Positions 1-9,483 of a stretch of 58,199 nt of DNA are shown one piece after another; position 1 is the stretch's first letter, and the number at the start of each line of letters is the position of its first letter. The notes under the pieces are model-generated. The model searched no databases. It had not been told where the DNA came from and worked only from the letters and a program-made list of their open reading frames with translations. A program made the position numbers and the translations under genes. The stretch lies in NCBI GenBank assembly GCA_028288025.1, contig JAQBOM010000005.1, positions 1 to 58,199 on the forward strand, given 5' to 3'. The stretch is from Mucilaginibacter sp. (GTDB lineage: Bacteria; Bacteroidota; Bacteroidia; Sphingobacteriales; Sphingobacteriaceae).

Positions 1-947
1 CCCTGCTCTACAGCCAGCTGGGCCATGCCATGGTTGTTATAGTCTTCTTCGGTAAGTTTTAATATGGGTTTGTCCAGTGTGTCGGCCAGCCAGATCACGG
101 CTTTCTTTTTCATCTGGTTATCCCATACGCAGTCTTTTACCAGCCAGGGGGTATCAAATCTTGTCAGTGAGCTGGCTGCTGCTTCGTCGAGCACGAATTC
201 TACATTATCCGACAGCTGCAAATAAGTAGCCGGCACATCGCCGGACATCTCTCCTTCTACTGCTTTTTTGATGATCGGGGCTTTCTTCCTGCTCCAGGCC
301 ATCAGGATGATCTCCCGTGCTTTGAAGATGGTACCTATCCCCATCGTGATGGCTTTCGTCGGTACGTTCTGCTTGCCGCCAAAATCCCTTGAAGCGTCGT
401 TCCTGGTTAAATCATCCAGGGTGACCAGCCTTGTGCCGGAGTTGGGGGCCGAGCCGGGCTCGTTGAACCCGATGTGGCCCGTACGGCCGATACCCAGTAT
501 CTGCAGATCCAAGCCGCCCAATTGGGTGATCTTTTGCTCATATTCGAGGCAGAAGGCGGCTACATCGTCTTTCTTTAGTGTGCCGTTCGGGATATGTACG
601 TTCTTTTTATCGATGTCGACATGATTGAACAGGTTTTCGTTCATGAACGTCACATAGCTTTGTGCGGCCGTGGGTTTCATCGGGTAGTATTCATCCAGGT
701 TAAATGTGATGACGTTTTTGAAGCTTAGCCCTTCTTCTTTGTGCTGCCGTACCAGTTCGGCGTATACGCCTATTGGTGTTACCCCGGTTGCCAGCCCCAG
801 CACGGTCTTTTCGCCTTTTTTCTCTTTATCTCTGATCAACTTCGCTATCCGCGTTGCTACTGCCAGCGATGCCGCCTGCTGGCTAGCATATACCGTTACC
901 GGAAGCTTCTCGTAACGCGTCTCTTCTAATAGGTTTAATCTTGCCAT
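1..947 (-). CDS. nagB: Glucosamine-6-phosphate deaminase, long Bacteroidota form (partial, 3' end outside window)
   Basis: The frame opens at an ATG at 947 and is still open at the left edge, giving about 315 residues. It contains the NagB signatures: LGLATGVTPIGVY near the N-terminus, FNLDEYYP, the GIGRTGHIGFNEPGS active-site segment, and TMGIGTIFKAREI. NagB enzymes convert glucosamine-6-phosphate to fructose-6-phosphate and ammonia in the cytoplasm. Ordinary NagB ends near residue 265, yet this frame continues through a KKAVIWLADT-like stretch. That matches the long Bacteroidota version, which carries a C-terminal PIG-L/LmbE-type domain; the extra domain itself is outside the window, so its presence is inferred. 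A leader with two hairpins lies upstream. A second, short NagB homologue is at 40710-41444. Confidence 0.88.
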   Translation of the reverse strand, partial: MARLNLLEETRYEKLPVTVYASQQAASLAVATRIAKLIRDKEKKGEKTVLGLATGVTPIGVYAELVRQHKEEGLSFKNVITFNLDEYYPMKPTAAQSYVTFMNENLFNHVDIDKKNVHIPNGTLKKDDVAAFCLEYEQKITQLGGLDLQILGIGRTGHIGFNEPGSAPNSGTRLVTLDDLTRNDASRDFGGKQNVPTKAITMGIGTIFKAREIILMAWSRKKAPIIKKAVEGEMSGDVPATYLQLSDNVEFVLDEAAASSLTRFDTPWLVKDCVWDNQMKKKAVIWLADTLDKPILKLTEEDYNNHGMAQLAVEQ

Positions 948-985
948 GGGTGATGAAGTGTTATTATAAAACGATTATATACAGA

Positions 986-1055
986 AAATCCCCGCCAGGG
1001 CGGGGATTTCTCAAACCAATTTAACTATTAAATTTAACCTTACCGACATAAGGTT
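986..1055 (-). promoter_or_regulatory. Two-hairpin leader upstream of nagB, second hairpin terminator-like
   Basis: Read on the minus strand, a 7-bp stem (1049-1055 with 1036-1042) is followed by a strong 9-bp GC-rich stem (1001-1009 with 986-994, loop 995-1000) that runs into ATTTTCT. This lies about 40 bases before the nagB start and between divergent genes, so it does not close an upstream gene. It could be an attenuator of nagB or the end of a short RNA. The structure is seen in the sequence; the function is inference. No further feature was recognised between 1056 and 1244, which is AT-rich and must hold the promoters of both flanking genes. Confidence 0.4.
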
Positions 1056-1244
1056 ACCAAAAGTTCTGTTATCTAATTTCCGGGACATCTATTATAGTAC
1101 AAACTTAATAAAATAATTTTTACATCTACAATACTTTTTAAATTTATTTAATAAGTATTATTTCTATCCTTTTGTAACAGAATTGACATGAATAGCATAT
1201 TTAGGATTAACTTATTAAATTAGCCGTTTAAACTGACCCTTTCA

Positions 1245-3116
1245 ATGAAAAAATCACTCCTCTTACTGGCTTTTGCAGCCTGGTGCTCCTTGTCTTATTC
1301 ACAATCATCCGCTGACACGGGCTATGTCAGGGATCATTATACCAAAATGGAAAAGTATATCACCATGCGCGACGGCAAGCACCTGTTCACTTCCATTTAT
1401 CTGCCAAAAGACCAGTCGAAAAAATATCCTATCATTATGACCCGTACGCCTTATACCGTTGCGCCCTACGGCGAAAACGCGTATAAAAGGTCGTTGGGCC
1501 AAAACACGCTTTTGGAAAAAGAAGGGTTTATTTTTGTTTACCAGGATGTGCGCGGAAGATGGATGAGCGAGGGCGATTTTGTAGATGTGCGCCCTAATAT
1601 CGACAATAAAAAAAGCAATAAAGAGGTGGACGAAAGCTCGGACACCTATGATACGATAGACTGGCTGATAAAAAATCTGCCCAACAATAATGGGAAAGTT
1701 GGCATTGAGGGCATCTCGTATCCAGGCTTTTATTCAACCGCTTCGCTGCCAAACGCGCACCCGGCGCTGAAGGCTGTATCGCCCCAGGCCCCGGTTACGG
1801 ATTGGTTCATCGGCGACGATTTTCATCACAACGGCGCCTTGTTCCAAATGGACGCGTTTGCTTTTTTAACCAGTTTCGGCGTACCGCGTCCACAACCGAT
1901 AACGCCGGCGCAGTTTAAAAATGGTATAAAATATACAGAAGCCGACAACTATAAATTTTACCTGGACCTGGGCGCGCTGCCAAATTTTAAGAAGCGTTAC
2001 CTGGGCGATTCGGTAAAGTTTTGGGATAACATGATGGCGCATCCCAATTACGATTCCTTTTGGAAGGGGATGAATATTCGTCCGCACCTAAAAAACATTA
2101 CCCCTGCAACAATGGTTGTGGGTGGATTTTTTGATGCAGAGGATTGTTTTGGCGCCCTGCATGTTTTTGAATCGCTCGAAAAGCAAAACCCTGCTTCGCA
2201 CCCCAATATGTTGGTGATGGGCCCGTGGTTCCATGGCGGCTGGGAGCGCGGCGACGGTCAGTTTTTTGGCGACCAGGATTTCGGCTCAAAAACAAGCGCG
2301 TGGTTCGAGGAAAACGTTGAGCTGCCCTTTTTTAAATATTACCTGAAAGGCGAGGGTGAAATGGGGCTGCCAAAGGCAACGATATTCGTATCCGGCAGCA
2401 ACGAGTGGCATAAGTTTAAAACGTGGCCGCCTCAAAATACAGTTGAAAAAACGCTGTATTTTCATCCGAACGGCAAGCTTTCATTTACGCCACCACAAGC
2501 AGGCGGCGGCTTTGACGAATACGTAAGCGACCCTAACACGCCGGTTCCATACCAGGGGGGCATACAGGCCCGCCGTACACGTGAATATATGCTGGATGAC
2601 CAGCGTTTTGCTGACCGCAGGCCCGATGTTAAAGTTTATCAAACTGATGTATTGACTGGCGACATAACGCTCACCGGCCCCGTAGTTGCTGATCTGTTTT
2701 CATCAATATCAGGAACGGACGCCGACTACGTGGTAAAACTGATCGATGTCTTCCCGGCCAATTACCCGGACCCAAAACCTAATCCAAAAAATGTAACATT
2801 AGCCGGATATGAAATGCTGGTACGCGGTGAAATATTCAGGGGCAAGTTCCGCAACTCCTTTGAAAACCCCGAGCCGTTTGTTCCCGGTAAGGTAACCGAA
2901 ATAAAATACAACCTGCCCGATGTGGCACATACTTTCAGGAAAGGCCACCGCATTATGATACAGGTACAAAATTCCTGGTTCCCACTTGCCGACCGTAACC
3001 CGCAAAAGTTTGAGAATATTAACGAGGCAAAGGATTCTGATTTCCAGAAAGCAACGATCAGAATATATCACGATGCGCAAAATAAGTCGGGCGTACGCGT
3101 AACAGTATTAGAATAA
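1245..3116 (+). CDS. Exported CocE/NonD-family alpha/beta hydrolase (X-Pro dipeptidyl-peptidase type)
   Basis: The protein is 623 residues and starts with a signal peptide ending near SYSQ (about residue 20). The N-terminal half is an alpha/beta hydrolase: a YITMRDGKHLFTSIY strand region, RTPYTVAPYG, QDVRGRWMSEGDF, and the nucleophile elbow GISYPG with the serine near residue 158. The C-terminal part, from about residue 440, resembles the jelly-roll X-Pro dipeptidyl-peptidase domain (SGTDADYVVKLIDVFP). Members hydrolyse acyl esters or amides, including cocaine esterase and glutaryl-7-ACA acylase. The natural substrate here is unknown; a periplasmic peptidase or acylase is likely. It is 57 bases before the M1 peptidase on the same strand, so the two may be cotranscribed for peptide scavenging. 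Confidence 0.88.
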   Translation: MKKSLLLLAFAAWCSLSYSQSSADTGYVRDHYTKMEKYITMRDGKHLFTSIYLPKDQSKKYPIIMTRTPYTVAPYGENAYKRSLGQNTLLEKEGFIFVYQDVRGRWMSEGDFVDVRPNIDNKKSNKEVDESSDTYDTIDWLIKNLPNNNGKVGIEGISYPGFYSTASLPNAHPALKAVSPQAPVTDWFIGDDFHHNGALFQMDAFAFLTSFGVPRPQPITPAQFKNGIKYTEADNYKFYLDLGALPNFKKRYLGDSVKFWDNMMAHPNYDSFWKGMNIRPHLKNITPATMVVGGFFDAEDCFGALHVFESLEKQNPASHPNMLVMGPWFHGGWERGDGQFFGDQDFGSKTSAWFEENVELPFFKYYLKGEGEMGLPKATIFVSGSNEWHKFKTWPPQNTVEKTLYFHPNGKLSFTPPQAGGGFDEYVSDPNTPVPYQGGIQARRTREYMLDDQRFADRRPDVKVYQTDVLTGDITLTGPVVADLFSSISGTDADYVVKLIDVFPANYPDPKPNPKNVTLAGYEMLVRGEIFRGKFRNSFENPEPFVPGKVTEIKYNLPDVAHTFRKGHRIMIQVQNSWFPLADRNPQKFENINEAKDSDFQKATIRIYHDAQNKSGVRVTVLE

Positions 3117-3173
3117 CTGATTTCACTGAATACGGCTAGATTACACTGGTTAGAATAGATTACACCGAATAAA

Positions 3174-4829
3174 ATGAAATTAAACAGATTGTTGATAGCG
3201 CTTCTGGCCCTGGTTAGTGTAAGTGCAAAGGCCCAACTTGGAGTGACGAAGGAAAAGTTTACCCGCGCAGATTCGTTGCGGGGGTATTTAACCCCTTTGC
3301 GTACCTGTTACGATATTAACTACTATCACCTGGATGTTAAATTTAATATCGATGACAGATCCATCAGCGGCAGCAACCTGTTTAAATTTACCGCTGTTCA
3401 GGATTTCACCAAATTGCAGTTTGACCTTTTTGCCAACTTAAAGGTTGAAAGGGTGATGTATAAGGGCAAAGAGCTGCCTTATAAACGTGAATACAACGCA
3501 GTTTTTGTAAGCTTCCCGAAAGCTATAAAAAAGGGGAGTAAAGATGAGTTTACTGTTTACTATTCGGGCCATCCAACCGTTGCCAAACGCGCGCCATGGG
3601 ATGGCGGGATAGTGTATGCAAAGGATTCGATTGGCAATCCCTGGATAGCTACAGCATGCCAGGGCATAGGCGCCAGTATTTGGTGGCCCAATAAAGACCA
3701 TCAGTACGACGAAGTTGATAGTGCGTTAATAAGTATCAGTGTGCCCAATGGTTTGCAAGATGTTTCGAACGGGCGCCTGCGTAAAGTAACTGATCTTAAA
3801 AATGGCTATACCCGGTTCGATTGGTTTGTGGCTAACCCCATCAATAATTATGATATTGAAGCGAATATTGGCAAGTATAGCCATTTTGATGATATCTATG
3901 AAGGAGAAAAGGGTAAACTAACGCTTGATTACTGGGTGTTGACGTACGATCTGGCGAAAGCCAAAAAGCAATTCGGTGAGAACGTGAAGGATATGATCAA
4001 AGCGTTCGAGTACTGGTTTGGCCCCTATCCGTTCTATGAAGACGGATACAAACTGATTGAAACACCTCACTTAGGCATGGAGCACCAGAGCGGAACGGCA
4101 TACGGCAACCATTTTCAAAACGGCTACCTCGGGCGAGATCTTTCGGGAACAGGTTGGGGCCTGAAATGGGATTTTATTATTGTGCACGAGAGCGGGCACG
4201 AATGGTTCGGCAACAACATTACCTCGAAGGATCTGGCTGATATGTGGATACACGAGAGCTTTACCAATTACTCCGAATCGTTATTTATTGAGCAGCGGTA
4301 TGGCAAGCAGGCTGGGCAGGAATACGTGCATGGCACGCGGCACAACATACAGAATGATGCGCCAATTGTTGGTGTTTACAATGTGAACAAGGAAGGCTCG
4401 GGCGATATGTATTACAAGGGCGGTAACCTATTGAATATGGTGAGGACTATTATTAATGATGATGAAAAATGGCGCAGCATTTTACGCGGGCTAAATAAAA
4501 CATTCTATCATCAGACGGTGACCTATGACCAGGTAGTGAACTACATCAACGAAAAGGCAGGCATAAATTTGTCGCCGGTATTTGAGCAATATCTTAGGTA
4601 TAAAGATATCCCCATCTTAAATTTTATGTATATCAACGGCCGGCTCCAGTGCCGCTGGATAGCTGACGCAAAAGATTTTAAAATGCCCGTCCGGGTAAAA
4701 ATAAAAGGCGGCGAATACCAGTTCATTACACCAACCACGCATTTTATGCCGGTAGATATTAAGAACGCCACCAAAGACAATATTGAGGTGGATACGTTTA
4801 ATTATTACATAGGGGTGCTGGTGGATTAA
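3174..4829 (+). CDS. Exported M1-family zinc aminopeptidase
   Basis: The protein is 551 residues with a signal peptide ending near SAKAQ (residue 21). Zinc ligands are visible in HESGHEWFGN (His338, Glu339 as catalytic base, His342) and, 18 residues on, in WIHESF (Glu361). The upstream substrate-binding segment reads LGMEHQSG, the usual M1 G-x-M-E-N box with His in place of Asn. M1 enzymes remove N-terminal amino acids from peptides, and this one should work in the periplasm. It is much shorter than PepN and lacks the helical C-terminal domain, a common form in Bacteroidota. It probably forms a peptide-degrading pair with the hydrolase just upstream. Confidence 0.9.
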   Translation: MKLNRLLIALLALVSVSAKAQLGVTKEKFTRADSLRGYLTPLRTCYDINYYHLDVKFNIDDRSISGSNLFKFTAVQDFTKLQFDLFANLKVERVMYKGKELPYKREYNAVFVSFPKAIKKGSKDEFTVYYSGHPTVAKRAPWDGGIVYAKDSIGNPWIATACQGIGASIWWPNKDHQYDEVDSALISISVPNGLQDVSNGRLRKVTDLKNGYTRFDWFVANPINNYDIEANIGKYSHFDDIYEGEKGKLTLDYWVLTYDLAKAKKQFGENVKDMIKAFEYWFGPYPFYEDGYKLIETPHLGMEHQSGTAYGNHFQNGYLGRDLSGTGWGLKWDFIIVHESGHEWFGNNITSKDLADMWIHESFTNYSESLFIEQRYGKQAGQEYVHGTRHNIQNDAPIVGVYNVNKEGSGDMYYKGGNLLNMVRTIINDDEKWRSILRGLNKTFYHQTVTYDQVVNYINEKAGINLSPVFEQYLRYKDIPILNFMYINGRLQCRWIADAKDFKMPVRVKIKGGEYQFITPTTHFMPVDIKNATKDNIEVDTFNYYIGVLVD

Positions 4830-4911
4830 TAATAGCGAACATTTCCGGTTTATTTTTATCGAACTGTAACCTAAGCCGCCTAACAGTCGTCTAATTCAAA
4901 AACCTGCAACC

Positions 4912-5649
4912 ATGAAATCATTTGCAAAAATTCTACTATCTGTTATACTGTTAACTGCCGGCTCTCAGGCCTTTGCCAAATCTTACCCGGCAGCAAACAC
5001 AAACATATCCGGAGTCGTTGACCGTCACCTTTCCGGCTTTAACGCTGTAAATGTGGCCGGGCCGTATGACGTGTACATAAAGCAAGGCGCTACAGAATCA
5101 GTAAAGGTTGAAGCGCCGGCTGATATGATAGACCGTGTTTTGACCGAAGTAAACGGCGGCGTACTAAAAATATACAGTAAACACAATAACTGGAACTGGG
5201 GGTTTTCGTGGGGACATCACCGAAGAATAGTAGTATACGTTGTTGCAAAAGAATTGAATAGTATCAATATATCCGGCTCGGGCGATGTTTCTTTTAAAGA
5301 GGGAATAACCGCCAATTCTTTAAAATTAAGAATTACCGGCTCGGGCGATATGACCGGCAGGGTCGAAGTAAAAACACTTGAAAGCAACATTACAGGTTCG
5401 GGTGATATGAGATTGTCGGGTCGTGCCGAAAACTCTGCTGTAGGCGTGGTAGGCTCCGGAGATTTTACAGCCCGGAACCTGGTTACTGTAAACTCATCCG
5501 TGCGCGTTACCGGCTCCGGCGATGCTTATGTAAATGCCAGCCAAAGGGTTGACGCAGCAGTTTCCGGCTCGGGCGATGTGCATTATAGCGGGACTGCTAA
5601 AAGTATCAATAGTAAAAAAAGCGGCAGCGGCGATATTAGCCGGTATTAA
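4912..5649 (+). CDS. Head-GIN domain (DUF2807) exported protein with GSGD repeats
   Basis: The protein is 245 residues with a signal peptide ending near QAFA (residue 22). A DUF2807/head-GIN fold follows, seen in FNAVNVAGPYDVYIKQG and VKVEAPADMIDRV. From about residue 120 the motif GSGD recurs roughly every 17 to 21 residues (SGSGDV, TGSGDM, VGSGDF, TGSGDA), as expected for a right-handed beta-helix ladder. The family is common in Bacteroidota and often named putative auto-transporter adhesin, but its biochemical role is not established. The gene ends at a repeat-derived hairpin shared with the convergent gene at 5737. Confidence 0.85.
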   Translation: MKSFAKILLSVILLTAGSQAFAKSYPAANTNISGVVDRHLSGFNAVNVAGPYDVYIKQGATESVKVEAPADMIDRVLTEVNGGVLKIYSKHNNWNWGFSWGHHRRIVVYVVAKELNSINISGSGDVSFKEGITANSLKLRITGSGDMTGRVEVKTLESNITGSGDMRLSGRAENSAVGVVGSGDFTARNLVTVNSSVRVTGSGDAYVNASQRVDAAVSGSGDVHYSGTAKSINSKKSGSGDISRY

Positions 5650-5659
5650 TAAGAGGTTA

Positions 5660-5750
5660 AAGGCGAAAGGTAAAAGGACAAAGGTTTTAATTTGAAGTTT
5701 TAGAATTTACTGTACTCCTCACCGTTCGTGTTGTTTTTATCTTTCGCCTT
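5660..5750. repeat. Imperfect inverted repeat between convergent genes
   Basis: A left arm reading aaggcgaaaggtaaaag (5660-5676) pairs imperfectly with tttttatctttcgcctt (5734-5750). It lies between the ends of the head-GIN gene and the minus-strand barrel gene and could serve as a two-way terminator. The right arm is inside coding sequence and supplies the last codons and stop of the 5737 gene. Confidence 0.5.
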
Positions 5751-6774
5751 CCTGTTTAAACCTGGCGATCACTTTCCTGCCCAGGTCATAAGTTACCCGG
5801 AATGCTTCCTGGTTGCTGGTATAGCCGGGTGTGCGATGTATGCTGAAAATGAATGATCCTTTCAGGCCTGCGGCCGAGAATGGGGTAAATATCAGATCAA
5901 GCCTATCGTAGAATTTTTTCTCATAAAAAGAATCGCCGTAATCAATATAGGAGCCCTGGCCAGCGTAAAACTCATTAAACGCGGCAAAACGGCCATAACT
6001 TGCGTAAGCACTGGCCACAAATCCTACAGGTGTTTTAAACCCGTTCACGCCCCGGGCGCGTTCCAATGATATCATTCCCCCGGCTTCAAACGACAGCGAA
6101 TCAAGCAGCCTCTGCCTATGAGTAAAATCCAGTCCCAGACGTACCTGACCGGCTCCGTTATCATTTATACGATCGTTGGGCAGCAATATTTCGGCTCCTG
6201 CATCGTGCATCAGGAAAAAGTAATGTGAAATATAAAACGGGCCCGCTAACCATGGCTTATACTCGCCTTCAAACCCGAATAAAAACTGCTCGCGCTGGGT
6301 TTGAGTTTGGCGGCTTACCCAATCGATCCAGCCGGTTTCCATAAAATGCGCGTTTTGATACCTGGCCAGCAGCCCTTCAACGTTGGGTCGAAAATAACGT
6401 AGTGTATCGTTTAATAATGCACGCGGATAGTTGGTCAGCAGCCCTTCCCGGGGAAATTCACCGGCGAAAAACAACCATTTTGTGCTTTGATATTTATAAT
6501 AGAATACCGGGTTTACTTTTAAAAAAAATGGTATCGCACCAAATTCATGTATGCCATTTACACCCACTACGAAGTGGTTTAAGCTGTCAAGGTTCAATCC
6601 GAAATCAAGCGCGGTAAGCGTACCCGAATAGGTTCGTGAGCGGGGAATAAAATCCTTGTACTCCCGGTTGTCCAAAAAAGCGAGGCCATTAAAATTAATG
6701 TCAACTGTTTGTGCCAGTGTAGCGGTAGCCGTAATTACTGTTACCAGGATAGTGAAGTAGAGTTTTTTGATCAT
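5737..6774 (-). CDS. Predicted outer-membrane beta-barrel protein, function unknown
   Basis: The protein is 345 residues with a signal peptide ending near TATLAQ (residue 21). The rest is rich in alternating aromatic and polar strands (FYYKYQSTKWLFFAGEF, FYISHYFFLMHD, YASYGRFAAFNEFYAGQG), and the whole chain reads like an outer-membrane barrel of about 14 strands. I do not recognise a named family. It begins 15 bases after the end of the glycosyltransferase gene and is the last gene of the cysC-sulfotransferase-glycosyltransferase run, so it could assist surface display of the product; this is inference only. Its final codons lie in a dispersed repeat arm. Confidence 0.7.
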   Translation of the reverse strand: MIKKLYFTILVTVITATATLAQTVDINFNGLAFLDNREYKDFIPRSRTYSGTLTALDFGLNLDSLNHFVVGVNGIHEFGAIPFFLKVNPVFYYKYQSTKWLFFAGEFPREGLLTNYPRALLNDTLRYFRPNVEGLLARYQNAHFMETGWIDWVSRQTQTQREQFLFGFEGEYKPWLAGPFYISHYFFLMHDAGAEILLPNDRINDNGAGQVRLGLDFTHRQRLLDSLSFEAGGMISLERARGVNGFKTPVGFVASAYASYGRFAAFNEFYAGQGSYIDYGDSFYEKKFYDRLDLIFTPFSAAGLKGSFIFSIHRTPGYTSNQEAFRVTYDLGRKVIARFKQEGER

Positions 6775-6789
6775 TTTAAATAATAGGGG

Positions 6790-8508
6790 TTATTTGACGG
6801 TAAAGTTAATAATCCTGCTGTTTTTACTGCCGGGAAAAGGCTCTGTCCGCAATGAAAACAGCAACTCTATATTGCCTTTTTGCATCGGAGCTGTTATGTT
6901 AAACTTGTAATGAGCGCTTTCTCCCGGCTTTAAACTAATATTGTTAAACGTATTAGTTGCTTTTTGAACAGCAATTGCGCTATCTCCACTAAAAAAACAC
7001 GCCTCCAGCACAACAGGATGCAGGTATCCTTTATTGACGAAGCTTATGGAATGATGGTATGGATTGGTTACGGTTAAATCAAAAACAAGCCTTTGTCCCG
7101 GCGAAGCTGTTATATTATCGGCTGCGGGTTCAAAATTTACCTTCTGGTATGTTCGCACATCATTTACCCAGCCACCGTACCAGGTGCCTGCTGCCATTTT
7201 TATCGAATCGGTTGTTACGCCTTTAATTGGCTGATAAAATAAATAATAAACCCTTTTATGCTGAATGCTGTCCTCCATCGGCCAAATGTCGAACTGTGTG
7301 CGGCGGTAATACCAGGGATCGTAGGCAAAGCATTTTAAGCTGTTGGTATAGTAATTATATTTCGACGGGTTTTGGAACCCTTCGCTCATCACGACATATG
7401 AGTTTCCGGCGCGTTTTTTTACCTCGTGTGTCCAATCCTTAAAGCCGTAATAACTTTTCAGATGGCCGTAAGTCTTCGCAAAGCCAAACCCAAAAATGAT
7501 GATCAACCGGACAATTAAAATTAAAGCTAAGTTTACGATTCCCAGCCGAAACAACCATCGCGGCACACCGCCTGACCGCTTAAATTGAATAAGTGCCAGC
7601 ATAACAAGCGGGGCAAAAAGCACAAAGGTCCATTGCGGTTGTACCGTTCCCTTAAAGCTGCTGATCAGGAAGAAAAGCAAGGTGCCTGCACAATTTACCA
7701 ATAAGCACCGGATGAATGCATCTTTAACGCGGATGGTGAATGCCTTGTAAAATAAAAACCAGCCTATAAGCGGACCGGCCATCAGCAGTTGCCCAGGCAG
7801 GTATGAAAAGGTATCGGTAAAGTTATATACGCGGGCCGAGCGTTCAAACAGGTGATAGTTTATGGAAGGATAGCCGTTGTTTACCTGCCAGAACACATGC
7901 GGCAGGAACAGTACTGCCGCCAGCACTACAACCAGCCAGAATGATCCGCGCTGCAGCAATTTAATATTTGACAGCAGCGTGAACCCAATTATTAGCACGG
8001 CGTTATACTTGCTGTAGAGCAGGCAGGCAACAATAACTCCCAATAAAACAGCCAGTCCCCATGTATCTCTTTCAATATACTGCTGGTAAACGAAATAAAA
8101 CAATACGGTAAAAAAGAAAAGCGGTGCATCAGGCGTGGTCGTAAACCCGTAAATATGAAATATAAAAACGCCGGAAATAACCAGCATGAAAGCCTTTATG
8201 TCGACTCCGTATTTTTTTAAAATGAGCCATAACAAGTAAACAGAAGCCGAACTGGCAAGTACGGTAGTGAGCCTCAAGCCAAGTTCGGTATGCCATAAGC
8301 TGTCGCCGATGCTGATAAACAGGGCCACCATGGGCGGGTGGTCAAAATATCCCCAATCCAGGTAGCGTGAGTAAAGCCAGTAATAGGCCTCATCGCCCTG
8401 CAGTTCCAGGGTATAAGCCTCTACTGCGTTGAGTATCGTCCACGCCAGCAAAAAAAACAAAATAGTTCTGTCAGGCCGAAGTGAAGTATTTGCAGCTTTA
8501 TAAGGCAT
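6790..8508 (-). CDS. Integral membrane glycosyltransferase of the GT39/ArnT (PMT-like) superfamily
   Basis: The protein is 572 residues. The first luminal loop carries the GT39/83 signature LQGDEAYYWLYSR with its acidic residue pair, followed by WGYFDHPPM. About ten hydrophobic helices follow up to residue 350, and a soluble C-terminal domain of about 200 residues looks like a beta sandwich. Such enzymes move a sugar from a polyprenyl-phosphate donor onto a protein, lipid A or another lipid at the periplasmic face. The gene lies downstream of a sulfotransferase and an APS kinase, which suggests that the transferred sugar or its acceptor is sulfated. Acceptor and donor cannot be read from the sequence. 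Confidence 0.82.
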   Translation of the reverse strand: MPYKAANTSLRPDRTILFFLLAWTILNAVEAYTLELQGDEAYYWLYSRYLDWGYFDHPPMVALFISIGDSLWHTELGLRLTTVLASSASVYLLWLILKKYGVDIKAFMLVISGVFIFHIYGFTTTPDAPLFFFTVLFYFVYQQYIERDTWGLAVLLGVIVACLLYSKYNAVLIIGFTLLSNIKLLQRGSFWLVVVLAAVLFLPHVFWQVNNGYPSINYHLFERSARVYNFTDTFSYLPGQLLMAGPLIGWFLFYKAFTIRVKDAFIRCLLVNCAGTLLFFLISSFKGTVQPQWTFVLFAPLVMLALIQFKRSGGVPRWLFRLGIVNLALILIVRLIIIFGFGFAKTYGHLKSYYGFKDWTHEVKKRAGNSYVVMSEGFQNPSKYNYYTNSLKCFAYDPWYYRRTQFDIWPMEDSIQHKRVYYLFYQPIKGVTTDSIKMAAGTWYGGWVNDVRTYQKVNFEPAADNITASPGQRLVFDLTVTNPYHHSISFVNKGYLHPVVLEACFFSGDSAIAVQKATNTFNNISLKPGESAHYKFNITAPMQKGNIELLFSLRTEPFPGSKNSRIINFTVK

Positions 8509-8618
8509 GGTACCAATTTACCGGTTGATTTGGTAAAGGTATAATAAAACGGTTTATGCCGGGAAACTGAAAAGCAGTATTCCTAAAACCGGGATGCTAT
8601 AAATGGTGGCCTGTATTT

Positions 8619-9449
8619 TTAATTGTAACGTGTAAGAGACCTCAAACGTGTTTGTATATAATCAGCCTTCATGAGCAAAACCTTATCCTGTATAAAGTCC
8701 TCCATGTTTTTTACACTGTTCATTAACGATTTTTTGAATATATCCTTAAAACTAAAATACGTTAGCGTAAACTGCCACTTTTGCGTTAAAAAATTAAAGA
8801 CCTCGCTATCCTTTTTTTCAAGCATAGCGTAATTGATCACCAGGTAGTCGCCCTGGGGAATGCTTTTTACCGTTTTTAATATTTCTTCGTTATACGCAAG
8901 CCATACTTTCAGGTAATGTTCGGCGTTCCGTTGATAATACAGTTTTTGTTGCCGTTTGCGCCGAAAAATGTTCCATATTAATTTTGAAAAGAAATGGCGG
9001 GATATTTTGCGCTTGTCGATCTCTAAAAAATCCCGTCTCAGCAATGAATCGATTACCGACTGATAATCCCGCACGACGACAAGGTATTTTGACTCCGGCA
9101 GCAATTGCCTGTACGTATCCAGGAATAAACAGGTACGCGGATCTTTCCAGCCCCACTGATCATAGAGCTTGTTTTTAACGTTGATAATGCTTTTGAGCTT
9201 CTCTGTCTGGTATACCGACAAATCTACATCGTGAACTTCAACCAAGCCGGATGCGGGAAGATTTTTACTGGTCAAGACCTCTTCGTGCATTATCTTAAAC
9301 TCGAGGTCTTCAAAATGGCCGTTGATATTGCTGGCGGTGGCTGCTTCCAGCCGCTCTCCAACTTCAAGGCCGCATTTCTCCAGCCAGTTTGTTACGAGGG
9401 ATGTACCGGAACGGTGCATCCCTACAATAACTAATATATTATGGGGCAT
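8619..9449 (-). CDS. PAPS-dependent sulfotransferase family protein
   Basis: The protein is 276 residues. Near the N-terminus GMHRSGTSLV is the 5'-phosphosulfate-binding loop, and KYLVVVRDYQSVIDSLLRRD around residues 115 to 135 matches the 3'-phosphate-binding segment with its Arg and Ser. These enzymes transfer sulfate from PAPS to a hydroxyl, often on a sugar. No signal peptide is seen, so it acts in the cytoplasm. The APS kinase gene ends only 34 bases upstream, which would supply PAPS, and a GT39-type transferase follows. The C-terminal third is rich in Lys and Phe and less conserved. Acceptor unknown. Confidence 0.85.
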   Translation of the reverse strand: MPHNILVIVGMHRSGTSLVTNWLEKCGLEVGERLEAATASNINGHFEDLEFKIMHEEVLTSKNLPASGLVEVHDVDLSVYQTEKLKSIINVKNKLYDQWGWKDPRTCLFLDTYRQLLPESKYLVVVRDYQSVIDSLLRRDFLEIDKRKISRHFFSKLIWNIFRRKRQQKLYYQRNAEHYLKVWLAYNEEILKTVKSIPQGDYLVINYAMLEKKDSEVFNFLTQKWQFTLTYFSFKDIFKKSLMNSVKNMEDFIQDKVLLMKADYIQTRLRSLTRYN

Positions 9450-9483
9450 AACAAAAAATTTTAATAGGGGTATTTAATGCCGC

